Assembly (NCBI RefSeq): GCF_042660705.1
Contig: NZ_JBHSUQ010000001.1
Origin: Undibacterium_A arcticum
GTDB taxonomy: Bacteria; Pseudomonadota; Gammaproteobacteria; Burkholderiales; Burkholderiaceae_D
Reading direction: 5' to 3' (one strand)
Length of the DNA: 64,000 nt
Part shown: positions 1 through 9,566 of the stretch, piece by piece
Numbering within the stretch: the first letter of the stretch is position 1
Layout: every line of letters begins with the position of its first letter
Notes under the pieces: model-generated
What the model was told of the DNA's origin: nothing
The model's database searches: none
The model's input: only the letters and a program-made list of their open reading frames with translations
Position numbers and translations under genes: made by a program

Positions 1-1394
1 GGCGTCATGATAGTAAATGCCAGTGAAGATGTTTCCCGTTAGGGGGATCAGCCAGCAAGCCTTGCCGTTCAGTGCCACCGGCGCATCCTCGACTGGCGCA
101 CCGGGAACCATGGCCCCGCTGAACTGGTCCTGGTCTGGCGTATTAAGCAGGCTATTCACCAGCGTGGCAGGCCGGGAAAGCCGTCCACTGTTGACCAGGC
201 GGCGGGCAAACTCGTAGTTTTTGAGAGACGCAACGTGGCATTTCTGAAACACCGGCTCACTTCGCTTTTTGGCGTAATAAAATCAGTCGCGCGGGTCGAA
301 TTCAGCAGGTTCTCGTCCGCGGCGTATTCGCGCTCCTGTCCATATGAGTCGAGCAAGGCATCCGGCGCCTTACCGTCGACAACCAGCTTGAGTTTCCATG
401 CCAGGTTCTCGGCATCCTGCACACCGCTGTTGGCGCCACGCGCACCGAATGGCGATACGCCGTGCGCCGAGTCACCAGCAAAAAAGATTCGTCCATACCG
501 GAATTTCTCCATGCGCAGGCAGGAAAACGTGTAGATGCTGACCCACTCCAGTTCAAATTCAGCATCCTCACCCAGCAATGCCTTGATTCTGGGGATAACT
601 TTTTCCGGCTGCTTTTCAGCAACGGGATCGGCATCCCAACCAAGTTGGAAATCGATACGCCAGACATTATCCGGCTGGCGATGCAGCAGCACCGACTGGT
701 TCGGATGAAATGGTGGATCAAACCAGAACCACCGCTCCGATGGAAACTCGGCCTTCATCTTGACATCCGCAATCAGGAAACGGTCACGGAACGTCTGGCC
801 TTTACTTTCGAGGCCGCAGAAATTGCGTATCGGGCTGCGCGCGCCATCGGCAGCGACCAGGTAATCGCATTGCAGCTTGTATTGTCCCTCCGGCGTATCA
901 ATCGTCAGCTCGACAAAGTCATCGCCTTGCGAAATCCCGGTAACCTGGTTCTTCCAACGCACGTCAATACGTGGCATTTCAGCAGCGCGGTCGAACAGAT
1001 AGCCTTCCACGTAATACTGCTGGAGATTAATGAAGGCTGGCCTGCGGTGTCCGGCTTCCGGTAACAGGTTGAACTCGTACACCATTTGATCGTGGAAGAA
1101 GATTTTTCCAACGTTCCAGGAGACGCCTTTGTCTACTGCACGCTCACCACAACCCAACCTGTCCAGAATTTCCAGAGTGCGCTTGGCAAAGCAAATCGCG
1201 CGCGAGCCGGTGGACAGAGTACAGTCGTCGTCCAGAAGAACAACGGGTATGTCTTGCTGCGCGAGGTCAATCGCCGTCGCGAGGCCGACTGGCCCTGCGC
1301 CTACTACAATAACCGGCCGGCGAACCGGTATTGTGGAATCCTGGTCAGGCGAGCGCTTGTACTCATACACTGCCTGCTGATAATCCTTATCCAT
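1..1394 (-). pseudogene. FAD-dependent aromatic-ring monooxygenase (MhpA-like), frameshifted and cut by the window edge
   Basis: Flavoprotein hydroxylase of the phenol/3-hydroxyphenylpropionate hydroxylase type, expected to hydroxylate an aromatic acid with NAD(P)H and O2 in the cytoplasm. Seen: the dinucleotide-binding motif VVGAGPVGLATA about 30 residues from the start, a mid-protein VAADGARSP motif, and the FAD ribityl motif FAGDSAHGVSPFGARG. I start at the ATG at 1394 (MDKDYQQ) because upstream codons look non-coding and the flavin fold begins shortly after it. The frame is lost at the T5 run at 218-222 (A5 on the coding strand). One extra A restores RLSKNYEFARRLVNSGRLS and the protein then continues open to base 1, so the C-terminus lies outside the window. 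It lies 153 bp downstream of the MBL-fold gene on the same strand and near a liv-type transporter, which fits an aromatic catabolic cluster. The exact substrate cannot be read. Confidence 0.8.
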
Positions 1395-1547
1395 TGCGCT
1401 ACCCCATATTGAAGGAGGTCTTGATCGTGATCTCCTGCGCCGGCTGTGCCATGCCCAGCTTGTCTCCAAATTCGGCCTGCAATCGGCCGGTCTCACCACA
1501 GGGTCGCCGGGATCGCTGCTTAACAAACCCGGCGAGACACTGCAGTT

Positions 1548-2507
1548 CTAGTTCTGCAGAGAAAACCACATTTCCTTATCGCGCTCTGCGGTCCATATGC
1601 GTGGATGCTTGATGCCGCTTGCTTCATCGACGGCGCGCGTGACATCAAACGGCAGGCAGTGCTCGTAAATAAACACATGGCCGAACTTGGAATCCATCTT
1701 GCTGCGGGTATGCGTCATTGCATCCTTCAATGAGTTCCCGGCAGCGACGGCCTCTTTAGCACATTGCAGGAGCGTGGTGACAAAGTCCTTGGTGTAGTCA
1801 ATGCCGGCATTGACTTCCGTAGGGTTCATTAGTGCGGGGCCACGGCCTGGGACCAGTTTCCGCGCCCAGCGAGCGCAGCGCTTCCAGTGTAGTCGGCCAT
1901 TCTTCGAGCTGGGCGTCGCCCGTATAGGCAGCGGCGTCATATTCGACCAGGTCCCCGGAGAAGCAGATTTTCTGTGATGGAATCCACGCAATCGTGTCGC
2001 CCTTGGTATGGCCCATGCCGATATGCATCAGCTTGACTTCGAGCTTGCCCATATAGATCGTGAGTTCGCTGTCGAACACCATGGTTGGCCAAGACAGCCC
2101 CGGGACCGACTCGACGCCTGCAAACAGGCGTGGGAAGCGTTCGATCTCTGACTTCATGTCCTGCTCGCCACGCTCCACAATCATTTCATACGTGCCGCGC
2201 GAGGCGATGATCTGCTGGGCACCTTCCTTGAAGTAGGCAGATGCACCGAGTACGCGAACGGCGTGGTAATGGGTCAGAACCACATACTTGATCGGCAGGT
2301 CTGTAACTGAGCGAATATGTTTGATCAGGGCTTGCGCCATGATCGGAGTAGCGGTGGTGTCGATGACCATCACGCTATCGTCACCAATGATGACGCCGGA
2401 GTTCGGGTCGCCTTCGGCGGTATAGGCGTAAGCGTTATCCGAAAGCTTGATAAAGCTGGTTTTCTTTCTTCGAGATCAGCCTGCGAAGCAAATTTCTTAT
2501 CCGACAT
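1548..2507 (-). pseudogene. MBL-fold metallo-hydrolase of an aromatic catabolic cluster, two frameshifts
   Basis: Metallo-beta-lactamase-fold hydrolase of about 320 residues. The start at 2507 (MSDKKFASQADLEE) has a good ribosome site (GGAAG) just upstream. The first frame breaks at the T4 run 2460-2463; adding one A on the coding strand gives SFIKLSDNAYAYTAEGDPNS. The second break is near 1857-1861, where LRSLGA passes into KLVPGRGPALMNPTEV. Both sides are clearly one protein. Instead of the usual HxHxDH metal motif the sequence reads LTHYHAVRVLGASAY, so the Asp-His half is absent; downstream histidines (HIGMGHTKGD) and the Asp of CFSGDLVEYD remain. I recall this variant from MBL proteins next to MhpA-like hydroxylases, and the neighbour here is such a hydroxylase. 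Its reaction is unknown to me. Confidence 0.75.
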
Positions 2508-2641
2508 GATTCTTCCTTTCGATGGTTACTTCTATAAGGGAGCCGGGCAACGTCGGCGGTGTCGCATCAAGGGGTTGAATGAGAGACCCAGGTTGCTCGG
2601 CAAACGTACATATAATTTCAAGAGGTATTTTTGGCTCCCCT

Positions 2642-3466
2642 TTACAAGCCCAGATAGGCGCGCTTGACTTCATCGTTTTCCAGCAGCTCGGGGCCTGGGC
2701 CACTCAATGTGATCTTCCCGGTCTCAATGACATAGCCAACATCTGCAATGGCCAGCGCTGCATGAGCATTTTGTTCAACGAGCAGGATCGTGATGCCCTG
2801 TTCCTTCAGTGATTGGACGATCCTGAATGTCTCTTGGATCAGCAGCGGTGCGAGGCCCATGCTGGGCTCGTCCAGCAACAGAAGCCGTGGCCGTCCCATG
2901 AGCGCCCTGGCAATGGCTAGCATCTGCTGCTGGCCGCCCGACAGCGTTCCGGCCGGTAGCTTGCGTTTCTCGGAAAGGACCGGGAACAGCTGATACATGC
3001 GCTCGACGTCGGCCTCCGCCTGGCTTTTCGGGCGGGTATAGCCGCCGAGCCGGATATTGTCTTCAATAGACATCGGTCCGAACACCTGGCGCCCTTCAGG
3101 CACCTGGCAGATGCCGGCAACAACGCGCTGGTTGGGGCGCAGCTTTCTGATACTTTCGCCGAGAAATCTGATTTCGCCGTCGCTGATTGGCTGCACCCCT
3201 GAAATTGCGCGCAGCAGTGTAGTCTTGCCAGCGCCATTCGCACCTACCAGCGCGACCAGCTGGCCGTCGCCCACCTGGAGATTAATGCCGTGTAAAGCCT
3301 GGATGCGGCCATAGTGGCTGGTCAACCCGTTAATCTCCAGGACTGGCCTTGCCGCGCCCCCGGCCAACGAGCTGGAGTCGCCGGGCAGGGTTATCGCCTG
3401 CGTCGACGATTCCCAAGACTTTGAAGATGAGGTAAGTGAAATTGCTGTTGACTTCGGGGTGCTCAT
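2642..3466 (-). CDS. livF: Branched-chain/aromatic-acid ABC transporter ATPase LivF
   Basis: One of the two cytoplasmic ATPases of a HAAT-type importer. Walker A GANGAGKTT, Q-loop, signature LSGGQQQM and Walker B LLLLDEPSMGL are all present, with the switch His in VEQNAHAAL. At 274 residues it is about 35 longer than typical LivF. The extra N-terminus is a Ser/Thr-rich stretch of unclear meaning, and the conserved fold starts at VLEINGLTSHYG. The ATG at 3466 overlaps the livG stop by four bases, so translation is coupled. It is the last gene of livHMGF. Because the operon sits beside a hydroxylase and an IclR regulator, the cargo is more likely an aromatic or related organic acid than leucine; this is an inference. 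Confidence 0.9.
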   Translation of the reverse strand: MSTPKSTAISLTSSSKSWESSTQAITLPGDSSSLAGGAARPVLEINGLTSHYGRIQALHGINLQVGDGQLVALVGANGAGKTTLLRAISGVQPISDGEIRFLGESIRKLRPNQRVVAGICQVPEGRQVFGPMSIEDNIRLGGYTRPKSQAEADVERMYQLFPVLSEKRKLPAGTLSGGQQQMLAIARALMGRPRLLLLDEPSMGLAPLLIQETFRIVQSLKEQGITILLVEQNAHAALAIADVGYVIETGKITLSGPGPELLENDEVKRAYLGL

Positions 3467-4236
3467 TGCATGACTCCTGCCGGTACGGAGGCGCCGAGGT
3501 AAGCGGCAATGACCTCCGGATTAGCGCAAACTTCCTGGGGCGTGCCGTCTGCAAGTTTGCTGCCGTGGTCCATCACGAGGATGTGATCGGAAATGCTGGT
3601 GACAAGCTTCATATCGTGCTCGACTAGCAGCACGGTGACACCGCTGTCCGCAATCTTCCTGATCAGCTTTTCAATTTCCCTGGTCTCGGTATTATTCAGC
3701 CCCGCCGCCGGCTCATCGAGGAGAAGCATGGATGGGCTGGAGGCCAGCGCCCGCGCTATTTCCAGCCGCTTCAATGCGCCGTAGGGCATCTGACTGGCAT
3801 GGGCATCAACGTAACTGCCAACGCCAACGAAGTCCATCAACCCAGCGGCTTCCTGACGACAGGCGGCATCACGGCGTCGCAAGCCAGGCAAGCGGCACAT
3901 CGCCTGAAACAGGCTTTGATTCAGTTTCAAATGCGCGCCGACCATGACGTTCTCGATGGCGCTCATGTTCATGCAGACCTGGAGGTTCTGGAAAGTCCGG
4001 CTCATACCGCGGCGTGCCAGTTGTTCTGGCGGCATGGATGCCACGTTCTCGCCCCGGAAGAGAATTTCTCCGGCACTTGGAATATAGACACCGGATATGA
4101 GGTTGAACATCGTCGTCTTGCCGGCGCCGTTCGGTCCGATGACAGCATGCACCTTGCCCTCGCCGACGCTAAACGAAACGTCCTGTACCGCTTTGACCCC
4201 GCCAAACGAGATCGACAGATGGTTTACGGTCAGCAT
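3463..4236 (-). CDS. livG: Branched-chain/aromatic-acid ABC transporter ATPase LivG
   Basis: Second ATPase of the importer, 257 residues. Start at the ATG at 4236 (MLTVNHLSISFGG), one base past the true livM stop TAA (4238-4240). Walker A GPNGAGKTT, a LivG-type insert after NLQV, Walker B MLLLDEPAAGL and the C-terminal helix ending AYLGAS are seen. The signature is atypical: MPYGALKRLEIARAL in place of LSGGQ, as is usual for the LivG branch. In the raw sequence this frame is open upstream into livM and suggests a 529-residue permease-ATPase fusion. That is an artefact of a missing base near 4296, because the alternative frame there gives a normal LivM C-terminus and stop. Confidence 0.9.
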   Translation of the reverse strand: MLTVNHLSISFGGVKAVQDVSFSVGEGKVHAVIGPNGAGKTTMFNLISGVYIPSAGEILFRGENVASMPPEQLARRGMSRTFQNLQVCMNMSAIENVMVGAHLKLNQSLFQAMCRLPGLRRRDAACRQEAAGLMDFVGVGSYVDAHASQMPYGALKRLEIARALASSPSMLLLDEPAAGLNNTETREIEKLIRKIADSGVTVLLVEHDMKLVTSISDHILVMDHGSKLADGTPQEVCANPEVIAAYLGASVPAGVMQ

Positions 4237-4237
4237 G

Positions 4238-5177
4238 TTAGTGCCCTCCCTTGGCAAAACGTAGTCGCAGCGTGGGTACCAGACCGGCTGGTAGGAAATC
4301 ATCGTGGCCATCAGAATGGCGCCGAACACAACGGTCTCCCATCCCTCGAAGGCCGACAGCACCTGGGGCAGCAAGGTCAGGAGCGCAGCGCCGACGATAG
4401 AGCCGAACACAGATGCCATGCCACCCACCACGACCATCGTCATTAATTCGATCGAGTGGAAAAACCCTGCCTGGCCGGGCGTCAGGAAACCGACGTAGTG
4501 CGCAGTAAGGCTGCCCATCAGGCTCGCAAGAATGGCGGAGACGACGAAGATCTTTACCTTAGCCCCTGCCACATCGATGCCGGCTACGCGGGCTGCAACT
4601 TCCGAGCCGTGTATGGCCTGCAATGCCCGTCCGGCCGGGGCATCGATCAGGTTCTGCGCGGCCCAGGTGATGACAATGAGAAGCACGGCAACCAACGTGT
4701 ACCAGGTAGCATCGCCGGTAACGTCCCATCCTAAAATCGTCAGGGCCGGGACCGACATGCCATCCGGTCCGCCGGTGTATTTGGCTTCATTGGTAATCAC
4801 GATCGAGATGATAATCCCCAGCCCTAGCGTCGCCATTGCAAGATAGTGTCCTTTAAGCTTGAGGATGGGTCGCGCGACAAGGAACGCCAGTAATGCGACA
4901 GCGGCAGCGCCGGTAAGCATGGCGAGCAACGGCGGAAAGCCGAAATGCGTCGTCAGGACTGCGCTGGAATACGCGCCTATCCCTAGAAACCCGGCATGAC
5001 CAAGGCTGATCTGTCCGGCGTAGCCGATCAAGAGGTTTAGTCCGATCGCCACAATGGCATTGATTGCTATTTGATAGCGAGGTCGAGATAGAAGGCATTA
5101 CTGGTCAGCAGCGGCAATGCGAGCAGAATGACTGCCAGGATGATCAATCCCGTATTGCGGCTAAAAAGGGTCTTCAT
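4238..5177 (-). pseudogene. livM: Branched-chain/aromatic-acid ABC transporter permease LivM, two frameshifts
   Basis: Inner-membrane permease of about 313 residues once repaired. Start at 5177 (MKTLFSRNTGL), overlapping the livH stop as ATGA. The first break is at TTT 5070-5072: a missing A turns LAIKIAINAIVAIGLNLLIG into a stop after LAIK. The family signature GYAGQISLGHAGFLGIGAY follows. The second break is at 4296-4298, where one missing T (coding strand) hides the normal ending IFLPAGLVPTLRLRFAKGGH and the stop at 4238, and instead runs into livG. Eight to ten hydrophobic segments are visible. Since both halves match the family and only single bases are missing, the gene is probably intact in the organism or only very recently damaged. 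Confidence 0.85.
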
Positions 5178-6049
5178 ACACGCTCCGTGACGTTGGAACC
5201 AAGCAGACCGCGCGGCATAAAGAACAGCACGAAGAGGATCAGCACAAAGGGCATTGCGTCCTTATATGCCGAAGAGATATAGCCGGCAGTCATTGCTTCG
5301 GCAATACCCAACAGCAGCCCCCCGAGAACCGCGCCAGTGCTGCTTCCGAGGCCGCCAAGCACCGCGGCGACAAAGCCTTTCAGTCCGAACATCACTCCGA
5401 TGTCGTACGAGGTGTACGTAATTGGGGCCACCATGATTCCGGCAAAGGAGCCAAGCGCGGCGGCCAAGCCAAACGCCAGGAGCAGGATGTTGCGGGTATT
5501 TATACCGATCAGGTTCGCGGCAAGGCGATTATGTGAGGTGGCAAGCATTGCCTTGCCGGTCAGCGTCTTGCCGAAGAACCAGGTCAGGCCCGTTACGACT
5601 GCTGCCGACAAGGCGACTACCCACAGGCTTTGCGGCAGTAGCGTCGCTCCCAAAAGGCTTAACGGCGTGTCGCCCGAGAAAGACTTCAGCGCATGACTGT
5701 CTTTGCCGAGCGCAACCTGAACCAAGCCTCGAATAACCAACGAAGCGCCGATGGTAATGATGATCAAGCTCACCACCGACGCATTGCGTGCACGTTCGAT
5801 GGCCAGCTTTTGGACAAGAAGCCCGGCTGATACAGCGACACAGACAGCGAGTGCGATCGCCACTGGCAGCGGCAAGCCCATAGAGACCAAGGCCACCGTT
5901 GCCATTCCTCCAAGCATGATGAATTCGCCCTGCGCGAAGTTAATAACGCCGCTTGAGTTGTAGATGATGGAAAACCCTAGGGCAGCTAGGACGTAAGTCA
6001 GGCCCATCGTGATTCCCGAGAATAGGAACTGCAGAAACTGCGCAAGCAT
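5174..6049 (-). CDS. livH: Branched-chain/aromatic-acid ABC transporter permease LivH
   Basis: First permease of the importer, 291 residues. The start at 6049 (MLAQFLQFLFSGITMG) is preceded by a near-consensus AAAGGAGA site. Typical LivH features are the N-terminal GLTYVLAALGFSIIYNSSG, then INFAQGEFIMLGG, and the cytoplasmic loop GLKGFVAAVLGGLGSSTGAV near the C-terminus. Membrane protein with about eight hydrophobic segments. It leads the livHMGF operon, and no substrate-binding (LivK) gene follows within the cluster; one would have to lie left of the window or elsewhere (an orphan of this family lies at 43350). Confidence 0.9.
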   Translation of the reverse strand: MLAQFLQFLFSGITMGLTYVLAALGFSIIYNSSGVINFAQGEFIMLGGMATVALVSMGLPLPVAIALAVCVAVSAGLLVQKLAIERARNASVVSLIIITIGASLVIRGLVQVALGKDSHALKSFSGDTPLSLLGATLLPQSLWVVALSAAVVTGLTWFFGKTLTGKAMLATSHNRLAANLIGINTRNILLLAFGLAAALGSFAGIMVAPITYTSYDIGVMFGLKGFVAAVLGGLGSSTGAVLGGLLLGIAEAMTAGYISSAYKDAMPFVLILFVLFFMPRGLLGSNVTERV

Positions 6050-6522
6050 GATGTCTCCTTTGCTAAAGCTACCTTCGCTGCTACTTCGAAAAGGCGCCGT
6101 TCGCTGGTTGGTCGAATCGTTCTCCCTGAGAACATATCGTTCGTTATTATCTAACGCTATTGTTAGTTACGAAGTTTGGTTTAGACTAAAGCATATGTCA
6201 ACAACTAAATCGATGAATCTTCAAGTTTATTTATTGTTATCATTAGAGAAGATTGTGAATGCTTAGAAAGAGTAGCCAGAGATTGTTGCAGCCACGCAAA
6301 AGATGTGTAGACGTCAAGTTCGACACCCATTGACCGCTGCAAGGAGCGACGGCTAGCGCAGCAAATGGCTCACTGCTCAAGTGCGGTGAACAAATAGTGC
6401 GTATGAATGGTTATGTCATCGCGGGATAACGGGTGATCCGGGATCCGATCTACTTTGGTAGTAGGATGCCCGGATATGCAAACGGGAACGTGGCGTTCCA
6501 ACTTAGCCTTCGGAAGAATGCA
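6050..6522. promoter_or_regulatory. Divergent control region between livH and the IclR gene
   Basis: No gene is supported here. The stretch at about 6130-6260 is clearly more AT-rich than the surroundings, as expected for back-to-back promoters. It contains a short perfect inverted repeat, CTAAC-N6-GTTAG, at 6151-6166. IclR regulators usually bind short palindromes next to their divergent target, so this is a candidate operator. No start site can be fixed from sequence alone. Confidence 0.45.
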
Positions 6523-7338
6523 ATGAAAATAGAGATATTCGACGCTCAGCCGAGCGAAATGAAAAAGGAACGGCGGGGTATCCAGTCAGTCGAGGTCGGT
6601 GGCCAGCTGCTGGTGGCCTTGGTTGACGAAGGTGCCCCAATGCTGCTGCGCGACCTCGCCCTGAAAGCAGGGATGACGTCTGCAAAGGCTCATCCCTATC
6701 TTGTCAGCTTTGGGAACATCGGTCTGATACAGCAAGATCCCGTATCAGGCCGCTACGAACTCGGGCCGTTTGCCTTGCAAATGGGATTAATCAGTCTTCA
6801 GTTGCTGGACCCGGTCAAAATTGCCATTCCTGAGATCACCAGGCTGAGTGAGCAGATTGAACACACTGTCGCGCTCGCCGTATTAGGAAACAATGGCCCC
6901 ACCATCGTCCACCTGAATGAGTCGCGCCAAGCAGTCCATGTAAAAATGCGCACTGGGACCGTGGTGTCGACACTTAGCACTGCTACAGGGCGTGTGTTTT
7001 CCGCATTCCTTCCACCGAAGCTTGTCGAGAAATTGACGGCGCGTGAATTGGGCAGCGCTGCCGGCAGCGGGCAAGACAACAGCAAGACAACGGCCAAAGA
7101 TCTGGAGCAGCTCCTTGGCGAAGTACGACGGCGCGGCGTGGCACGTTCCGTTGGAGAACCTACTGCGGGAATCAATGCACTAAGCGCTCCCGTATTCGAT
7201 CATGCTGGAAATATCGTGCTGGCGGTTACGGTGATCGGCGCGTCTGGTGCACTGGATCCGAGCTGGACCGGCGACGCTGCAATTAAGCTGAAGGAATGTG
7301 CTACCCAGATATCCGAAAAAATGGGTTACCGCCGCTAG
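6523..7338 (+). CDS. IclR-family transcriptional regulator, likely controls the adjacent liv/monooxygenase locus
   Basis: Cytoplasmic regulator of about 271 residues with an N-terminal winged helix (RRGIQSVEVGGQLLVALVDE through YLVSFGNIGLIQQD) and a C-terminal IclR effector domain (VFSAFLPP region through MGYRR). The start at 6523 (MKIEIFDAQPS) is chosen because GGAAG sits seven bases upstream; in-frame codons before it lack a ribosome site. It is transcribed away from livHMGF across an AT-rich gap, the normal arrangement for an IclR activator or repressor of aromatic catabolism. It is visibly paralogous to the IclR protein at 35483-36337 (shared GIQSVEV and AKAH.YLVS motifs). Confidence 0.85.
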   Translation: MKIEIFDAQPSEMKKERRGIQSVEVGGQLLVALVDEGAPMLLRDLALKAGMTSAKAHPYLVSFGNIGLIQQDPVSGRYELGPFALQMGLISLQLLDPVKIAIPEITRLSEQIEHTVALAVLGNNGPTIVHLNESRQAVHVKMRTGTVVSTLSTATGRVFSAFLPPKLVEKLTARELGSAAGSGQDNSKTTAKDLEQLLGEVRRRGVARSVGEPTAGINALSAPVFDHAGNIVLAVTVIGASGALDPSWTGDAAIKLKECATQISEKMGYRR

Positions 7339-7810
7339 GGCGCTTTCATCTTAACTGGGCAAGAAGCCGGCAGAATCAGTGTGACCGAATCTGAATCTGA
7401 TTCCTATCATGCAGTAGCAAGGTGGGCAATTGGTCGTGGCGGCGTGCGCAAGCTTGCGTGCAGAATTTGCGGGACTGGGTGCCGGCCATGACCGGCACAA
7501 TCCACGAGGTCGCTGTACGCTTTGCGAGGAGGGAGTCGGATGTTGCTCCTTCCCGTTCTCGTCGCAATCGTGCGCCGCGAAATTGATTAAACCAGGTGAT
7601 CCGCCCTATCAGGAACGTCTTCTTTGCAGTTTATAGCGGACGTCCACAGAATGCTGCTTACCGGCTGGTTTGGGTCGGTAACGGATGTACGTGCATGACC
7701 GGTATGAACCCGCAGCGGCCAGTAGATACTCTCTAAGACGGACGTTCAAGTTCAAAATAAGCAGCTGACACCGACTTGCCGCGTCGCACTCGGCGGACGA
7801 GGCTGGAACC
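7339..7810. other. Intergenic stretch, no supported gene
   Basis: About 470 bases between the IclR and thioesterase genes. Short open frames on both strands lack recognisable domains and plausible ribosome sites, and frames with good codons are interrupted. I see no transposase, tRNA or strong hairpin with a T tract. Confidence 0.5.
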
Positions 7811-8221
7811 CTATTTCCCATACAGAACCATTTGGGTGCAGCGGAACAGCGCGATGGTCTTGCCTGACTCCCTGTGTGTGACCACCGCGTCCCATACCTG
7901 AGTTGTCTTGCCAAGGTGCACTGCCTTGGCTGTGCACTCGATGGTTCCGTCTCGGGCGGTGCCGAGATGATTGGACTTCAGCTCGATCGTGGTGAAGCCG
8001 GTTGCACCTTCCGGGAGGTTGGCGACACAGCCATAGCCTGCGGACGTATCGGCCAGCGTAACGATGCTTCCGGCGTGCAGGAAGCCGTTTGGTGCCATCA
8101 GCGACTTCGTGACAGGCAGCTCTGACCGTACCTCTGACGCGCTTACGTGCGTTATGACGATCCCTAGATGACCTGGCAGGTTCTCTGCGCCGCGCTGGTT
8201 AAAGTGATCTGGGGTAAGCAT
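7811..8221 (-). CDS. PaaI-type hotdog thioesterase
   Basis: Small acyl-CoA thioesterase of the hotdog fold, 136 residues from the ATG at 8221 (MLTPDHFNQRG). That start has TTGGAG six bases upstream; a TTG four codons earlier would remove this site. The family core GFLHAGSIVTLADTSAGYG and the later IELKSNHLGTARDGTIECTA are visible, with the catalytic Asp of the PaaI/YdiI type within TLADTSA. Such enzymes clear dead-end aryl- or acyl-CoA esters. It stands alone between two regulators, so its physiological substrate is open. Confidence 0.85.
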   Translation of the reverse strand: MLTPDHFNQRGAENLPGHLGIVITHVSASEVRSELPVTKSLMAPNGFLHAGSIVTLADTSAGYGCVANLPEGATGFTTIELKSNHLGTARDGTIECTAKAVHLGKTTQVWDAVVTHRESGKTIALFRCTQMVLYGK

Positions 8222-8494
8222 GTGGGGCTCCAAAGTAATTTGAATTCTGATTCGATGATTAATTCAGGCGAGCCGGGCGACATGAATCCGGCATTTAAGC
8301 GGGTTTCAGCCACTTGCTAAAACGTGAGGTCCCGTTTGGCCGTGGCTTAACCCTTGTCCTTATCGGTAATCGGCACGTGCGGCCAATACCGAAGCCGCTG
8401 GATATATTCTTTCTTTTTCGCGAGCGGTACACAAGCGTCGTGGTTCCAGCGCCTTGACAATGCCGTTGGCAGCAGAGCCGGCGGCCATACTGCT

Positions 8495-9566
8495 TCACTC
8501 CCCGCCAAATGCCTCGTCCAACGACAGGATTTTTCCTGTGTCTGCGGCATCATATCCGATCATGTCATTGACCGCGTGATGGTAAGCGGGCGACTGCAAG
8601 ATCGCGATGAGCTGCCGCATCAGCGGCTCGTCAACCGACGCGATGGGCAGCGCAAAGAAATAACGCTCGCGCACCAATGGGATGAAATCCAATCCGAAAC
8701 GCTGGGCCGCCGTCTGCACGCCGATGCCGACATCCGCCATGCCGCTGGCGATATAAGCCGCCACGGCCGAATGGGTGAATTCGGCGCTGTGAAAGCCGTT
8801 GATGTGCTGCGGCGACAGCCCCGCGCCACTTAGCATCAGTTCGAGCAGCATGCGTGTGCCGGAGCCGACCTGGCGATTGACGAAACGCACATTGTTGCGC
8901 GTCAGGTCGGCAAGTTCGTGAATGCCCATCGGATTACCGGGTGCGACGAACAATCCCTGATGGCGCATTGCAAGATGAATCAGGCAGTGCTGCGTCGGAT
9001 CGAGCCAGCGTGCATACCACTGCATGGCCGATTGCTGAAGCCCGCCCGTCGGTACATGGAACCCAGCCAAATCGCATTCCCGCCGCGACAGCGCGGCGAC
9101 GGCATCGGTGCTGTTGCGGTAGCGTAGTTCGACCGGTAGTCCGACCTTGTTCAGGTGTTCCATCAGGGCGGCGACCGCAAAACCGTGGCTGGCATCCATC
9201 CGTATCATGCGCAGCGCGTCGGCCGCCATCTTGCCCAGTTCGCTTTCCAGCTCAGACGCGAGGCTTTCCAGTGTTGGTGACAGGCGCGCCGCGATGCGGC
9301 GGTCGGCCCAGACCAGTTTGCGCCAGCGGCGTCAGCTGGGTGCCGCGTCCGCGCCTGGTGTCGAGCAAAGCGCCGCCAAACAGGCGCTCCGTTTTTCGCA
9401 GCAGACCCCATGAATAACGATAGGACAGGCGGACCGCTTTGGCCGCTTGCGCAATCGAGCCCGTTTCCTGGATTGCCAACAGCAATCCGAGCAGCGCGGC
9501 AGTGTCCAGTGGGGGCTCCGAGTCGACGCTAATCTCCCAGTGAGGGCGAATGTTTACTCTAAACAT
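8495..9566 (-). pseudogene. LysR/ModE-type regulator with periplasmic-binding-like effector domain, one frameshift; candidate formate dehydrogenase regulator
   Basis: N-terminal winged helix (ALLGLLLAIQETGSIAQAAK, then SYRYSWGLLRKTERLFGG) joined to a molybdate-binding-protein-like domain (ALRMIRMDASHGFAV; QVGSGTRMLLELML; YIASGMADVGIGVQ). The helix part resembles LysR and ModE. The frame breaks at TTT 9317-9319: PLAQ passes into LVWADRRIAARLS in another frame, and removing one base gives a single protein of about 356 residues. Start taken at 9566 (MFRVNIRPH). It is divergent from the formate dehydrogenase operon; a LysR/ModE-like FdsR is known next to fds operons of other betaproteobacteria, so this is probably the pathway regulator, perhaps sensing oxyanion or cofactor supply. 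Confidence 0.75.

Noticed and set aside
1395..1547. Short minus-strand reading ending FGDKLGMAQPAQEITIKTSF between the MBL and monooxygenase genes
   Set aside because: It looks protein-like but has no start with a ribosome site and no family I can name; possibly a tiny gene or a decayed end, not supportable.
3463..5052. A 529-residue open frame that looks like a natural LivM-LivG fusion protein
   Set aside because: The segment joining the two (about 4240-4296) encodes a normal LivM C-terminus and stop in another frame. One missing base explains the fusion.
8295..8494. Minus-strand reading ending KKKEYIQRLRYWPHVPITDK
   Set aside because: The ending looks protein-like, but the rest of the frame has no conserved motif and no plausible start.
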